Assembly: GCA_963703555.1 (NCBI GenBank)
Contig: CAVPEV010000033.1
Coordinates: forward strand, 55,289 to 119,288
Length of the DNA: 64,000 bases
DNA from: CAVPEV01 sp963703555
GTDB lineage: Bacteria; Actinomycetota; Actinomycetes; Actinomycetales; Cellulomonadaceae
Reading direction: 5' to 3'
Part shown: positions 28,436-37,291 of the stretch, one piece after another
How positions within the stretch are numbered: the first letter of the stretch is position 1
How the letters are laid out: each line of letters begins with the position of its first letter
Translations under genes and position numbers: made by a program
Notes under the pieces: model-generated
What the model saw: only the letters and a program-made list of their open reading frames with translations
Databases searched by the model: none
What the model was told of the DNA's origin: nothing

Positions 28436-28593
28436 TGTACGCCTGGCTGTGGCGGCACCTGCCCGGCCCGACGGTGGTGCGCGTGCTGCTCGCGACGGTC
28501 GCCGCGGTCGCCGTGCTGGCGGTGTGCTTCGTGTGGGTGTTCCCGGCCATCGCCCCGGCCATGCCGTTCAACGACACCACCGTGGGGCAGTGA
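28435..28593 (+). CDS. Small membrane protein coupled to sortase E
   Basis: A 52-residue protein that I do not recognise: YAWLWRHLPGPTVVRVLLAT, then a hydrophobic segment (VAAVAVLAVCFVWVFPAIAP) and a short polar end, FNDTTVGQ. It is predicted to be a single-pass membrane peptide. The ATG overlaps the sortase stop (TGATG), and a GGGAGG site precedes it, so it is very likely translated. The next gene starts 1 nt after its stop. Confidence 0.78.
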   Translation: MYAWLWRHLPGPTVVRVLLATVAAVAVLAVCFVWVFPAIAPAMPFNDTTVGQ

Positions 28594-28594
28594 C

Positions 28595-29212
28595 GTGACG
28601 CGCATCCTGGTCGTGGACAACTACGACTCGTTCGTCTACACGATCGTCGGCTACCTGGCCCAGCTCGGTGCGCAGACGGTCGTGGTGCGCAACGACGCGG
28701 TGCCGGCGGACCGGTCCGGGTTCGACGGGGTGCTCGTCTCCCCCGGCCCGGGCACCCCGGCGGCGGCCGGACAGAGCCTGCAGGTGATCCGCGACTGCGC
28801 GGCCTCCGGCACGCCGATGCTCGGGGTGTGCCTGGGGCACCAGGCCCTGGGTGAGGCGTTCGGCGGCACGGTCACCCACGCCCCCGAGCTGTTGCACGGC
28901 AAGACGAGCCTGGTGCGCCACGACGGCACGGGCGTGCTCGCCGGGCTGCCGTCACCGTTCACCGCGACGCGGTACCACTCGTTGGCCGTGGTGGACGGCA
29001 CGTTCTCCGACGAGCTACGGGTCACCGCACGGGTCGGCCCGGTGGTCATGGGGCTGGCGCACCGCACGCTGCCGCTGCACGGCGTGCAGTTCCACCCCGA
29101 GTCGGTGCTCACCGAGGGCGGCTACCGGCTGCTGGCCAACTGGCTGGCGCTGTGCGGGGACACCGCCGCGGTCGCCCGGTCGGACGGCCTGCACCCGCTC
29201 GTCCGGAGCTGA
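28595..29212 (+). CDS. pabA: Anthranilate/aminodeoxychorismate synthase glutamine amidotransferase subunit
   Basis: Supplies ammonia from glutamine for p-aminobenzoate (folate) or anthranilate (tryptophan) synthesis. The 205-aa class I amidotransferase has the N-terminal VDNYDSFVYTIVGYL, oxyanion VSPGPGTP, catalytic Cys in GVCLGHQALGEAFGG, and His/Glu in GVQFHPESVL. TrpG and PabA cannot be told apart here; no trpE or pabB is nearby. In actinobacteria this gene typically sits next to pknB, as here. It starts at a GTG 1 nt after the small membrane protein. Confidence 0.9.
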   Translation: MTRILVVDNYDSFVYTIVGYLAQLGAQTVVVRNDAVPADRSGFDGVLVSPGPGTPAAAGQSLQVIRDCAASGTPMLGVCLGHQALGEAFGGTVTHAPELLHGKTSLVRHDGTGVLAGLPSPFTATRYHSLAVVDGTFSDELRVTARVGPVVMGLAHRTLPLHGVQFHPESVLTEGGYRLLANWLALCGDTAAVARSDGLHPLVRS

Positions 29213-29286
29213 CGGCGGCATCGTCGCGCAGTCGCGGCGATGCCGCGCCGGGGCGACGGCTACCCCGCGCCCCCCGCGCCCCCGGC

Positions 29287-29331
29287 GCCCCCCTAGCCCC
29301 CCTAGCCCCCCGTGCCCCCCGTGCCCCCCGC
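29287..29331. repeat. GC-rich 9-bp repeat array at the pknB 3' end
   Basis: Five copies of GCCCCCCNN in plus orientation (NN = TA, TA, GT, GT, GC). Read on the minus strand they encode Gly-Gly-X units of pknB and contain its stop TAG (29302-29304) and a second in-frame TAG (29293-29295). The array ends the pknB frame in the gap before convergent pabA. Runs of six C are prone to slippage. Confidence 0.85.
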
Positions 29332-31275
29332 GGGGTTCGCGGGCGTGGCCACCGTCACGGTCACCGTGGTGCCCTTCTGGACGGTGCTGCCGCCGGTCGG
29401 GTTCGTGGAGATGACGGTGCCCGGCTTCTCCTTGCTGTCCGCGTACACCACGTTCGGCGTCAGCCCGAGCGCCTGGAGCGCGGCCGTCGCGGCGGCCTCG
29501 TCCTTCCCGACGAGGTCGGTCGGGATCGTCGCCGTGGTCGGCGCCTTCGCGACGGTCAGCTGCACGGTGGTGCCGAGCGGGACCAGCCCGGTGCGGTCCT
29601 GTGCGGTGACCGTGCCGGGGGCGGCATCGGCGCTCTCCTGCTCGATGATGCGGGAGTTGAGCTTGAGCTGGCTGAGCCGGGCGGTGGCCTCGTCCTGGCT
29701 CTTGCCGACCAGGTTCTCCAGGTCGACGTTGCCGGTGGCGACGTACAGCGTCACCGGGGTGCCCTTGGCGACCGCCGTGGTCGCCGGCGGGTCGGTGCGG
29801 GTGATCCGGCCCTCCTGCTGGTCCGGGCTGTTCTCCTGCTGGATCGTGGGGGCGACGGTGAGCCCGGCGCCCTCGATGCGCTGCCGCGCGGTCGCCTGGT
29901 CGTCCCCGGTGACGTCCGGCACCTGGGTCGTCGCCGGGCCGCTGGACACCCACAGGTCGATGGCGGAGCCCTTGACCACCGACGTGGTCGCCGGCGGGTC
30001 GGTGCGGGTGGCGTTCCCCTTCGGCACGTCCGTGGACGCCTCCTCCTGGCGGCGCACCTGGAGGGCGAGGTCCGGGGCGGTGAGGATGTCCCGCGCCTCG
30101 ACCTCGGTCCTGCCGGCGACGTCGGGGACGGTGACCATGACGGTCTGGTCCCCGCTGCCACGCAGCAGGAGGATCGCGATGGCGGCCGCGGCGAGCACGG
30201 CGAGGATCCCGAGGGTCCACCACAGCCAGCGCAGGTCGCGGCCGGTGGGCTCGTCCACGGTCGCCGGGGCGGGGCCGGGCGGCGTCCCCGGCGGCAGGGC
30301 CGGCGCCCACGCCGGGGAGTCCATCACCTGGGTCGCCGGCGTGGCCGGGGCGCCCAGCCGCTGGGTGGTGGCTGCGGCGCCGACGGCCGCCGCACCCAGG
30401 GCGGGAGCGATCACGTGGCCGCCGCGCAGGGACGCCTCGAGGTCGGCGCGGAACTCGGCGGCCGACTGGTAGCGGCCCTCCCGGTCCTTGGTCAGCGCCT
30501 TGGCGACGATGCGGTCGAGGACCTCGGGGACGTCGGAGGCGATGGCGCTGGGCAGCGGCGCGGCCTCCCGCACGTGCTGGTAGGCCACGGCGACGGGCGA
30601 GTCCCCGGTGAACGGCGGCCGTCCGGTGAGCAGCTCGAACAGCAGGCAACCGGTGGAGTACAGGTCGCTGCGGATGTCCACCGTCTCCCCGCGAGCCTGT
30701 TCCGGGGACAGGTACTGGGCCGTGCCGATGACGGCCTGGCTCTGCGTCATCGTCGCAGCGGAGTCGGCGACGGCCCGCGCGATGCCGAAGTCCATGACCT
30801 TCACGGCGCCCGCGGGGGTGAGCATGACGTTCGCGGGCTTGATGTCGCGGTGGACGATGCCGGCCCGGTGGGAGTACTCGAGGGCGGAGAGCACCCCGAC
30901 GGTGATCTCCACGGCCTCCTCGATGGGGACGGCGGAGCCGTCCCGGAGGATGTCCCGCACCGTGTGGCCCTCGACGTACTCCATGACGATGAACGGGACC
31001 CGCGAATCGACACCGTTCGCGTCGACGACGACGTCCTCGCCCGTGTCGTAGACGGCCACGATCGACGGGTGGTTCAACGAGGCGGCGGCCTGGGCCTCCC
31101 GGCGGAACCGGGCCTGGAAGGTCGGGTCCCGGACCAGGTCGGAGCGGAGGATCTTGATGGCCACCGTCCGACCGAGGCGCCGGTCGTGACCGATGTGCAC
31201 CTCGGCCATCCCCCCACGACCGATCAGCTCACCGACCTCGTAGCGGCCGACAAGGACCCGGGATCCGGCATCCAT
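29302..31275 (-). CDS. pknB: PASTA-domain serine/threonine protein kinase PknB
   Basis: Membrane kinase that couples muropeptide or lipid II sensing to cell growth and division. The 657-aa protein has a kinase domain (11-275; Lys41, HRD 142-144, DFG 162-164), a Pro/Ala linker, one membrane segment (350-372) and four PASTA repeats (about 378-645; each with a VPDV/PTDL-type start and KGT/LGT element). It ends in a Gly-Gly-Thr tail inside a repeat array. The start at 31275 is next to the pknA stop; a GTG at 31278 is possible. It is the last gene of the fhaA operon. Confidence 0.97.
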   Translation of the reverse strand: MDAGSRVLVGRYEVGELIGRGGMAEVHIGHDRRLGRTVAIKILRSDLVRDPTFQARFRREAQAAASLNHPSIVAVYDTGEDVVVDANGVDSRVPFIVMEYVEGHTVRDILRDGSAVPIEEAVEITVGVLSALEYSHRAGIVHRDIKPANVMLTPAGAVKVMDFGIARAVADSAATMTQSQAVIGTAQYLSPEQARGETVDIRSDLYSTGCLLFELLTGRPPFTGDSPVAVAYQHVREAAPLPSAIASDVPEVLDRIVAKALTKDREGRYQSAAEFRADLEASLRGGHVIAPALGAAAVGAAATTQRLGAPATPATQVMDSPAWAPALPPGTPPGPAPATVDEPTGRDLRWLWWTLGILAVLAAAAIAILLLRGSGDQTVMVTVPDVAGRTEVEARDILTAPDLALQVRRQEEASTDVPKGNATRTDPPATTSVVKGSAIDLWVSSGPATTQVPDVTGDDQATARQRIEGAGLTVAPTIQQENSPDQQEGRITRTDPPATTAVAKGTPVTLYVATGNVDLENLVGKSQDEATARLSQLKLNSRIIEQESADAAPGTVTAQDRTGLVPLGTTVQLTVAKAPTTATIPTDLVGKDEAAATAALQALGLTPNVVYADSKEKPGTVISTNPTGGSTVQKGTTVTVTVATPANPAGGTGGTGG

Positions 31276-31277
31276 CA

Positions 31278-32648
31278 CTAGGCTTCCTTCGTCGTCGTCG
31301 GCACGGGTGCGTGGGCAGAGATCATCCCATCCGGTGGGGCTTCCCCGAGGGTATCGGGCCGCAGGTGCGGGCGGGACGGCGCGGCCACGGCCACGGCCGG
31401 ACCGGGTTCCGGGGCGGCCGCGCCGAACAGCTGTCCGGCGAGCGCGGCCCCGGCCAGGCCGATGAGGACCAGGGCGAGGACGACCAGCGCGAGGACCGTG
31501 CGTGGTGGTGCGCCCCACCGCGGCGGACGCCGGCGCCGCCCGGGTGCGGCTGTCCCCGGCGGGCCTGCTCGGTGGAGGTTGCGCCGGCGGGGAGCGCGGG
31601 CGGCGCGCCGCGCTGGGGCGGGAGCGCCGGGTGCGATCGCCGAGCTTCCCGGCCGGGCACGGCCCGGCCCCCGGCGGTCCGGGCCGACCTGGCCCGGCGC
31701 GGCCGGCTCGGGGGAGCCGGCGCCGGGCTGGGCGGTCAGGACGCTGGTGCGCTGCACCGGCGCGCGGGCCCGGGCCGGCGAGCCCGGCAGGCGCACCGTC
31801 GCCCGGCCGCCCGGCGCCGGTGCGGCCGGGAGCGCGGCGGACATGGCCTCGAAGCTGCGGGCCAGGGATGCCGCCGATCGCGGGCGCTCGGCCGGGTTCT
31901 TGGCGAGCATCCGCATGACGAGGTCCCCCAGTGCGGGGTCCACCGTCGCGGGCAGCGGTGGGACGGGGACGCGCACGTGCGCCACGGCGATGTCCACCGC
32001 GGTCGGTCCGGTGAACGGCCGGTGCCCGGCGAGGCACTCGTAGGCGACGATGCCCAGGGAGTAGAGGTCGGACGCCGGCGTCGCCGCGTGCCCGACCGCC
32101 TGCTCCGGTGAGAGGTACTGCGCCGTGCCCATGACCATCCCGGTGGCGGTCATCGGGATCTGGTTGCTGGCCAGGGACACCCCGAAGTCGGTGATCTTCA
32201 CCGCGCCGTCCGGGGTGAGCAGGATGTTGCCCGGCTTGACGTCGCGGTGGACGACGCCGGCCTGGTGGGCGGCGTGCAGCGCCCGAGCGGTCTGGGCGAG
32301 GATCGGCAGGAGCCGCTCGGGCGGGAGCACCGGCTCGCGCTCGAGCAGGTCGCTCATCGGCTCCCCGGCGACGAGCTCCATGACCAGGTACGCGGTGCCG
32401 TCGTGTTCGCGGTAGTCGTACAGCTGCGCGATGTTGGGGTGGGACAGCGAACCTGCGTTGCGCGCCTCGGTCCGGAACCGGTCGAGGAATCCAGCGTCGC
32501 CGGCGAACTCCTCCTTGAGCACCTTCACGGCGATGTCCCGGTTCAGTGCCGTGTCGTGGGCCACCCACACCTCACCCATGCCGCCGACGGCGATCTGGCT
32601 GGTCAGCCGGTACCGCCCGCCGAGCACCGCCCCTTCCGACACCTTCAT
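31278..32648 (-). CDS. pknA: Serine/threonine protein kinase PknA
   Basis: Cell-shape and division kinase partnered with PknB. The 456-aa protein has the kinase domain at 11-275 (Lys42, HRD 134-136, DFG 154-156). A long basic Arg/Ala/Pro-rich linker follows, then one membrane segment (TVLALVVLALVLIGLAGAAL) and a short outside tail with no PASTA domain. Start ATG at 32648 overlaps the pbpA stop by 4 nt; the stop abuts pknB. The PASTA-less form is normal for PknA. Confidence 0.96.
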   Translation of the reverse strand: MKVSEGAVLGGRYRLTSQIAVGGMGEVWVAHDTALNRDIAVKVLKEEFAGDAGFLDRFRTEARNAGSLSHPNIAQLYDYREHDGTAYLVMELVAGEPMSDLLEREPVLPPERLLPILAQTARALHAAHQAGVVHRDVKPGNILLTPDGAVKITDFGVSLASNQIPMTATGMVMGTAQYLSPEQAVGHAATPASDLYSLGIVAYECLAGHRPFTGPTAVDIAVAHVRVPVPPLPATVDPALGDLVMRMLAKNPAERPRSAASLARSFEAMSAALPAAPAPGGRATVRLPGSPARARAPVQRTSVLTAQPGAGSPEPAAPGQVGPDRRGPGRARPGSSAIAPGAPAPARRAARAPRRRNLHRAGPPGTAAPGRRRRPPRWGAPPRTVLALVVLALVLIGLAGAALAGQLFGAAAPEPGPAVAVAAPSRPHLRPDTLGEAPPDGMISAHAPVPTTTKEA

Positions 32649-34096
32649 CGGGACAGCGCCGCCTGCATGACGGCCCGGGCGATCGGCGCGGCGACCGCCC
32701 CACCGGTGGCCTCGGACCCCAGGTTGCCGCCGTGCTCCACGACGACGGCGACCGCGACCTTCGGCTGGTCGGCGGGGGCGAAGCCGGTGAACCAGGCATG
32801 CGGCGCAGCGGTGTCGGTGGTCTGGGCAGTGCCGGTCTTGCCGGCGACCGCCACGCCGGGGATCCGCGCGGCCGTGCCGGTGCCGGAGTCGACGACGCCG
32901 ATCATCATGTCCCGCAGGGTGGCGGCGGTGTTCGGGGAGACCGGCTGGGACAGCTCGGTGGGCTTCGAGTCGGAGACCACGTCGAGGTCCGTGGTGCGCA
33001 CGGTCTGCACGAGGTAGGGGGTCATCAGCCGGCCGCCGTTGGCGATCGCGGCGGAGATCATCGCCATCTGCAGCGGGGTCGCCTGGACGTCGGCCTGACC
33101 CATCGCCGACAGCGCGGTGTGCGGGACGTCCGGGGTGCCGAAGACGCTCGCCGAGACCGTCACCGGCACCTGCAGGGAGCTGTCGTCGAAGCCGAACTTC
33201 TCCGCCTGGGTGCGCAGGGCGTCCGCGCCGAGGTCCAGGCCGAGCTGGGCGAAGGCCGTGTTGCAGGAGATCCGCAGCGCGTCGGCGAGGGTCTGCGAGC
33301 CGGTGGGGCTGCACCGCTCGTTGCCGTAGTTGTGCAGCTGGCTGGACGACTGCGGCAGGTCGAGGACGTCCGGGGCCGGGATCGAGGTGTCCGCGGCGTA
33401 CCTGCCCGACTCGAGGGCGGCCGCGGCAGTGACCAGCTTGAAGGTGGACCCCGGGGGGTACCGGGTGGTGACCGCCTTGTTGACCAACGGGTCGCCGTCG
33501 GCGGAGAGCAGGGCCTGGTAGGCGTCGTTGGCGACCTTCGTGTCGTGGGTGGCGAGCGCGTTGGGATCGAACCCGGGGGTCGACACGAGCGCGAGGATCC
33601 GCCCGGTGGCCGGGTCGAGGGCGACGACGGCTCCCCGCTGGCTGCCCAGAGCGTCGTGCGCGGCCTGCTGGAGGACCGGGTCGATGGTCAGCTCCACGGA
33701 CGAGCCCTGCGGCTGGCGCCCGGTGAAGAGGTCCTGCACGCGCCGCCAGAACAACGAGTCCGCGGTGCCGGTGAGGTCGTCGTTGACGGCGGCCTCCAGG
33801 CCGGTAGCCCGCTGCACGATCGAGTAGAACCCGGTGACCGAGGAGTACAGCTCCCCCTGCGGGTAGGCGCGCTGGTAGCGGAACGGGTCGTCGACCGGGG
33901 TGGACACGGCGATGGGCTGGCCTGCCACGACGATCGGTCCGCGCGGGCTGCCGAACTCGCGGTACAGGGTGCGCACGTTGCGCGGGTCGTTGTTCAGCGA
34001 GTCGGCCTGGACGTACTGCACCCAGGTGGTCGCGCCGAGCAGGGCGACGAACATGACGAGGACCAGCGTCGCCAGGCGGCGCAGCGGCGTGTTCAC
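32645..34096 (-). CDS. pbpA: Penicillin-binding protein 2 (class B transpeptidase) PbpA
   Basis: Cross-links peptidoglycan, with RodA as the glycosyltransferase. The 483-aa protein has an N-terminal anchor (LATLVLVMFVALLGATTWV), a dimerisation domain and a transpeptidase domain with SxxK in YPPGSTFKLVTAA, SxN as ISCNTAFAQ, and KTG in VAGKTGTAQT. It starts at a GTG (NTPLRRLATL) that overlaps the rodA stop by 4 nt. The long in-frame upstream extension lies antisense-free but within rodA and pstP in another frame, so it is rejected. Confidence 0.97.
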   Translation of the reverse strand: MNTPLRRLATLVLVMFVALLGATTWVQYVQADSLNNDPRNVRTLYREFGSPRGPIVVAGQPIAVSTPVDDPFRYQRAYPQGELYSSVTGFYSIVQRATGLEAAVNDDLTGTADSLFWRRVQDLFTGRQPQGSSVELTIDPVLQQAAHDALGSQRGAVVALDPATGRILALVSTPGFDPNALATHDTKVANDAYQALLSADGDPLVNKAVTTRYPPGSTFKLVTAAAALESGRYAADTSIPAPDVLDLPQSSSQLHNYGNERCSPTGSQTLADALRISCNTAFAQLGLDLGADALRTQAEKFGFDDSSLQVPVTVSASVFGTPDVPHTALSAMGQADVQATPLQMAMISAAIANGGRLMTPYLVQTVRTTDLDVVSDSKPTELSQPVSPNTAATLRDMMIGVVDSGTGTAARIPGVAVAGKTGTAQTTDTAAPHAWFTGFAPADQPKVAVAVVVEHGGNLGSEATGGAVAAPIARAVMQAALSR

Positions 34097-35562
34097 AGGT
34101 CCCCCCGGGCGATGCGCTCGGTGGGCTGGTCGCCGGGCCCCGCGCCCGCCGGTCCGGCGCCGGAACCGTCCACGACGACGGCCGGCGCCTCGGCCACGAC
34201 CGGCACCCCGGCGGCCGGCGTGGGCGGTGCCGGCCGGCGGGCGTCGTCGGAGATCCGCAGCAGCAGGGCGACGACGACCCAGTTGGCCAGCAGCGACGAG
34301 CCGCCGTACGCGAGGAACGGCGTGGTCAGGCCGGTGAGCGGGATGAGCCGGGTCACGCCGCCGACGACGACGAAGGTCTGCAGGGCGATGACGAACGCCA
34401 GGCCGCCGGCGAGCAGCTTGCCGAACCCGTCCCGGACGCCGATCGCCGTGCGCAGCCCGCGCTGCACGAGCACGACGTAGCACAGCAGGATGGCGAACAG
34501 GCCGGTCATCCCCAGCTCCTCGCCGAGGGACGCGACGATGAAGTCCGACTCCGCATAGGGCACCAGGTCGGGGCGGCCCTGCCCCCAGCCGGTGCCGAAC
34601 AGCCCGCCGCTGGCCAGGCCGAACAGCCCCCCGACGAGCTGGCCGGAGCCGCCGACGGCCCGGCCGTACACGGCCGGGTCCAGCGCGTGCAGCCACACGT
34701 CGAACCGGGCGGCCACATGGCCGAACGCCGAGGCGGCCAGGGCGGCTCCCACGGCGAACAGCACCAGACCGATGACGACCCAGCTGGTCCGCTCGGTGGC
34801 CAGGTAGAGCATGGCGACGAACATGCCGAAGAACAGCAGGGAGGTGCCCAGGTCCCGCTCGAGGACGAGCACCGCCAAGGACGCCGCCCAGACGACGAGG
34901 ATGGGTCCGAGGTCGCGCAGCCGCGGCAGGTGCAACCCGAGGACCCGGGGCCCGGCCAGCGCCAGGGTGTCCCGGTGCGTGACGAGGTAGCCGGCGAAGA
35001 AGACGGCGAGCACGATCTTGGCGAGCTCCGCCGGCTGGAGGGACAGGCCGAGCAGGTGCACCCAGATCCGCGACCCGTTGATCTCCACCCCCAGCCCCGG
35101 CAGCAGGGGTGCGGCGATGAGCACCAGGCCGAGGACCATGGCGGTGTAGGTGTAGCGGCGCAACGTCCGATGGTCGCGCAGCAGCACCAGCACCACGCAG
35201 GCCAGGACGACGGACAGCGCGCTCCAGGCGAGCTGGCGGGGCGCGAAGGAGGTGTCGATGCCGCGCGCGGCCCGGGCCAGGTCGATCCGGTAGATCATCG
35301 CCAGGCCGATCCCGTTCAGGGCGACGACCACCGGCAGGATCACCGGGTCCGCGTACGGTGCCCGGCGGCGCAGCACCACGTGCACGAGCAGCGCGAGGGC
35401 GGTCAGGCCCGCGCCGTAGCCGATGACGTCGGCCGGCAGCCGGCCGGTCGCTCCGAGCCCGGCCAGGGCGTACCCGCCGATGCCGAGGGTGAGGGCGGGC
35501 ACGAGGAGGGCGAGCTCGGCCGAGCGCCCCGGGCGTGCCGGCACGGTCCGGACGGTCGCCAT
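34093..35562 (-). CDS. rodA: FtsW/RodA/SpoVE family peptidoglycan glycosyltransferase
   Basis: Polymerises lipid II into glycan strands; works with the downstream PbpA. The 489-aa protein has about 12 membrane helices and family motifs: GLSLQPAELAKIVLAVFFAG, VLERDLGTSLLFFGMF, GWGQGRPDLVPYAESDFIVA and the final LPFLAYGGSS-type loop (TTPFLAYGGSSLLANW). A disordered Pro/Ala tail of about 60 residues follows. It overlaps pstP by 1 nt and pbpA by 4 nt. Confidence 0.96.
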   Translation of the reverse strand: MATVRTVPARPGRSAELALLVPALTLGIGGYALAGLGATGRLPADVIGYGAGLTALALLVHVVLRRRAPYADPVILPVVVALNGIGLAMIYRIDLARAARGIDTSFAPRQLAWSALSVVLACVVLVLLRDHRTLRRYTYTAMVLGLVLIAAPLLPGLGVEINGSRIWVHLLGLSLQPAELAKIVLAVFFAGYLVTHRDTLALAGPRVLGLHLPRLRDLGPILVVWAASLAVLVLERDLGTSLLFFGMFVAMLYLATERTSWVVIGLVLFAVGAALAASAFGHVAARFDVWLHALDPAVYGRAVGGSGQLVGGLFGLASGGLFGTGWGQGRPDLVPYAESDFIVASLGEELGMTGLFAILLCYVVLVQRGLRTAIGVRDGFGKLLAGGLAFVIALQTFVVVGGVTRLIPLTGLTTPFLAYGGSSLLANWVVVALLLRISDDARRPAPPTPAAGVPVVAEAPAVVVDGSGAGPAGAGPGDQPTERIARGDL

Positions 35563-36800
35563 CAGCCGCCCGCCGCGGCCGCGTCCCGCACGACGACGTC
35601 CAGCCGCTCCCGGGCGTCGGCGAGGGAGGTGGCGTGGATCGTCTGGTCGAGCCGGTCACGGACGTACGTCGGCAGGGAGTCGACCGGGACGTCCGAGCGC
35701 TCCTCGACCGACGACAGCTCGAGCGGACCGATGTCCTGCGGGATCCCCCGGAAGATGGCGACCGTGCCGTGGTCGACGCCGACGTAGAACTGAGTCTGCG
35801 TCCAGCCGTACGCCCCGCCGAGCCCGCCGGCGAGCACGACGAGCGCGCCCAGTGTGCTGAGCACCGCGCGCAGCCGGTGCCGGGGCGGGTGGACGTCGTC
35901 CTCGTCCTCGTCGGGGTCGGTGGCTGCAGCGGACCCGGCGGCGACCCGGTGGGCGAGCGCACCCGCCCGGGCGGCCGGCCCGTCGGCGGCCACGGACGGC
36001 AGGCGCCGGGAGGTGGCTGCGGCCCCGACGACGGTGGCGGTGGTGGACGGCGCAGCGCCGTCCGGCAGGTCGTCGAGGTCGACGACGTCGGCGACGACCA
36101 CGGTGACGTTGTCCCCCCCACCGGCCCGCAGGGCCAGCTGGACGAGGCGTTCGGCGCACTCGCCGACGTCCGGGACGTCGCTCAGGGTCTGCGTGATGGT
36201 CTCCGCCGAGACGAACCCGGACAGCCCGTCCGAGCACAGTAGCCAGCGGTCCCCCGGGCGGGCCTCGCGCACCGACAGGTCCGGGGCGATGTCGGAGTCG
36301 AAGTCGCCGAGCACCCGCATCACCACGGAGCGTTGCGGGTGGTGCTCGGCCTCCTCCGGGGTGATGCGGCCGGTGGCGACGAGGTGCTGGACGAACGTGT
36401 GGTCGGTCGTCACCTGGGTGAGCGTGCCGTCCCGCAGCAGGTAGCAGCGGGAGTCGCCCAGGTGCACCATCGCCAGCTTGTTGCCGGACCGCAAGATGGC
36501 CGTGACCGTGGTGCCCATCCCGGCCAGGTCCGGGTCGGCCTGCGTGAGGGCGATGATGTCGGCCCGGGCCGAGTCGAGGGCCTGCTCCAGCCGGTCCAGC
36601 GCGTCGTCCGGTCCGTGCGCCTCGCCGTCGAGCGGGGCCAGCGCGGCCACGGCCACCGAGGAGGCGATGTCCCCCCCGGCGTGCCCCCCCATGCCGTCGG
36701 CGATGACCAGCAGGTGCGGGCCCGCGTACGCGGAGTCCTGGTTGTCCGCCCGGACCAGGCCGACGTCGGAGCGCGCGGCGTAGCGCAGGCCGATGCTCAC
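35562..36800 (-). CDS. pstP: PP2C-type serine/threonine phosphatase PstP
   Basis: Reverses PknA/PknB phosphorylation. The 412-aa protein has the PP2C domain (1-240) with metal-binding motifs IADGMGGHAGGDIAS, GDSRCYLLRDG, LLCSDGLSGFV and GGDNVTVVVADV. A linker and one membrane segment (LSTLGALVVLAGGLGGAYGW) lead to an extracytoplasmic C-terminal domain. Start ATG at 36800, 7 nt after fhaB. Domain order matches mycobacterial PstP. Confidence 0.97.
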   Translation of the reverse strand: MSIGLRYAARSDVGLVRADNQDSAYAGPHLLVIADGMGGHAGGDIASSVAVAALAPLDGEAHGPDDALDRLEQALDSARADIIALTQADPDLAGMGTTVTAILRSGNKLAMVHLGDSRCYLLRDGTLTQVTTDHTFVQHLVATGRITPEEAEHHPQRSVVMRVLGDFDSDIAPDLSVREARPGDRWLLCSDGLSGFVSAETITQTLSDVPDVGECAERLVQLALRAGGGDNVTVVVADVVDLDDLPDGAAPSTTATVVGAAATSRRLPSVAADGPAARAGALAHRVAAGSAAATDPDEDEDDVHPPRHRLRAVLSTLGALVVLAGGLGGAYGWTQTQFYVGVDHGTVAIFRGIPQDIGPLELSSVEERSDVPVDSLPTYVRDRLDQTIHATSLADARERLDVVVRDAAAAGG

Positions 36801-36807
36801 CGGGGGC

Positions 36808-37281
36808 TCACCGGGTCAGCTCGAGGACGTTCTGGCCGATCCGCACCGGGACGCCCGGGCCGACCGGCACCGGGCCGTCGATCCGGTGGTCGCCGACGTA
36901 CGTGCCGTTCGTCGAGCCGAGGTCCTCGACGTACCACTGGCCGTCCTGGGGGAAGAACCGGGCGTGCCGCGAGGAGGAGTACTCGTCGTCCAGCACCAGG
37001 GTGCACGACGGTGACCGACCGACGAGCAGGGCGGAGGCGCCCAGCGGCAGCGTGGTCCCGGTGAGCGGCCCACCGGTGACGACCAGCCGGGTCGGGCCGG
37101 TGGCGCGGGCCGGGCGCTCCCGGGCGCCCTGCCCCGCGGGCTGGGCCGTGCGCCGGGGCCGCCGGTCCACCACGGTCGTGCCGTAGACGTCGCGCCGCAG
37201 GACGCCCATGGCCCAGAGCACGAACACCCACAGCAGTGCCAGGTAGCCCAGCCGCAGCGCAGTGACGCTCAGTTCGCTCAT
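36808..37281 (-). CDS. fhaB: FHA-domain protein FhaB (FipA-like)
   Basis: Phosphothreonine-binding adaptor of the PknA/PknB pathway. The 157-aa protein has an N-terminal membrane segment (LRLGYLALLWVFVLWAMGVL), a basic linker, and a C-terminal FHA domain (about 70-155) with GRSPSCTLVLDDEYSSSRHA and STNGTYV, the residues that bind pThr. It lies between fhaA and pstP, 10 nt downstream of fhaA. Confidence 0.95.
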   Translation of the reverse strand: MSELSVTALRLGYLALLWVFVLWAMGVLRRDVYGTTVVDRRPRRTAQPAGQGARERPARATGPTRLVVTGGPLTGTTLPLGASALLVGRSPSCTLVLDDEYSSSRHARFFPQDGQWYVEDLGSTNGTYVGDHRIDGPVPVGPGVPVRIGQNVLELTR

Positions 37282-37291
37282 CGGTGCCCGG

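Noticed and set aside
29152..31281. 709-aa plus-strand open frame
   Set aside because: Antisense to pknB; Arg/Gly/Asp-rich with no recognisable fold.
31278..32568. Upstream extension of the pknB frame into pknA
   Set aside because: Only an out-of-frame reading of pknA; the kinase start at 31275 fits the family and directly follows the pknA stop.
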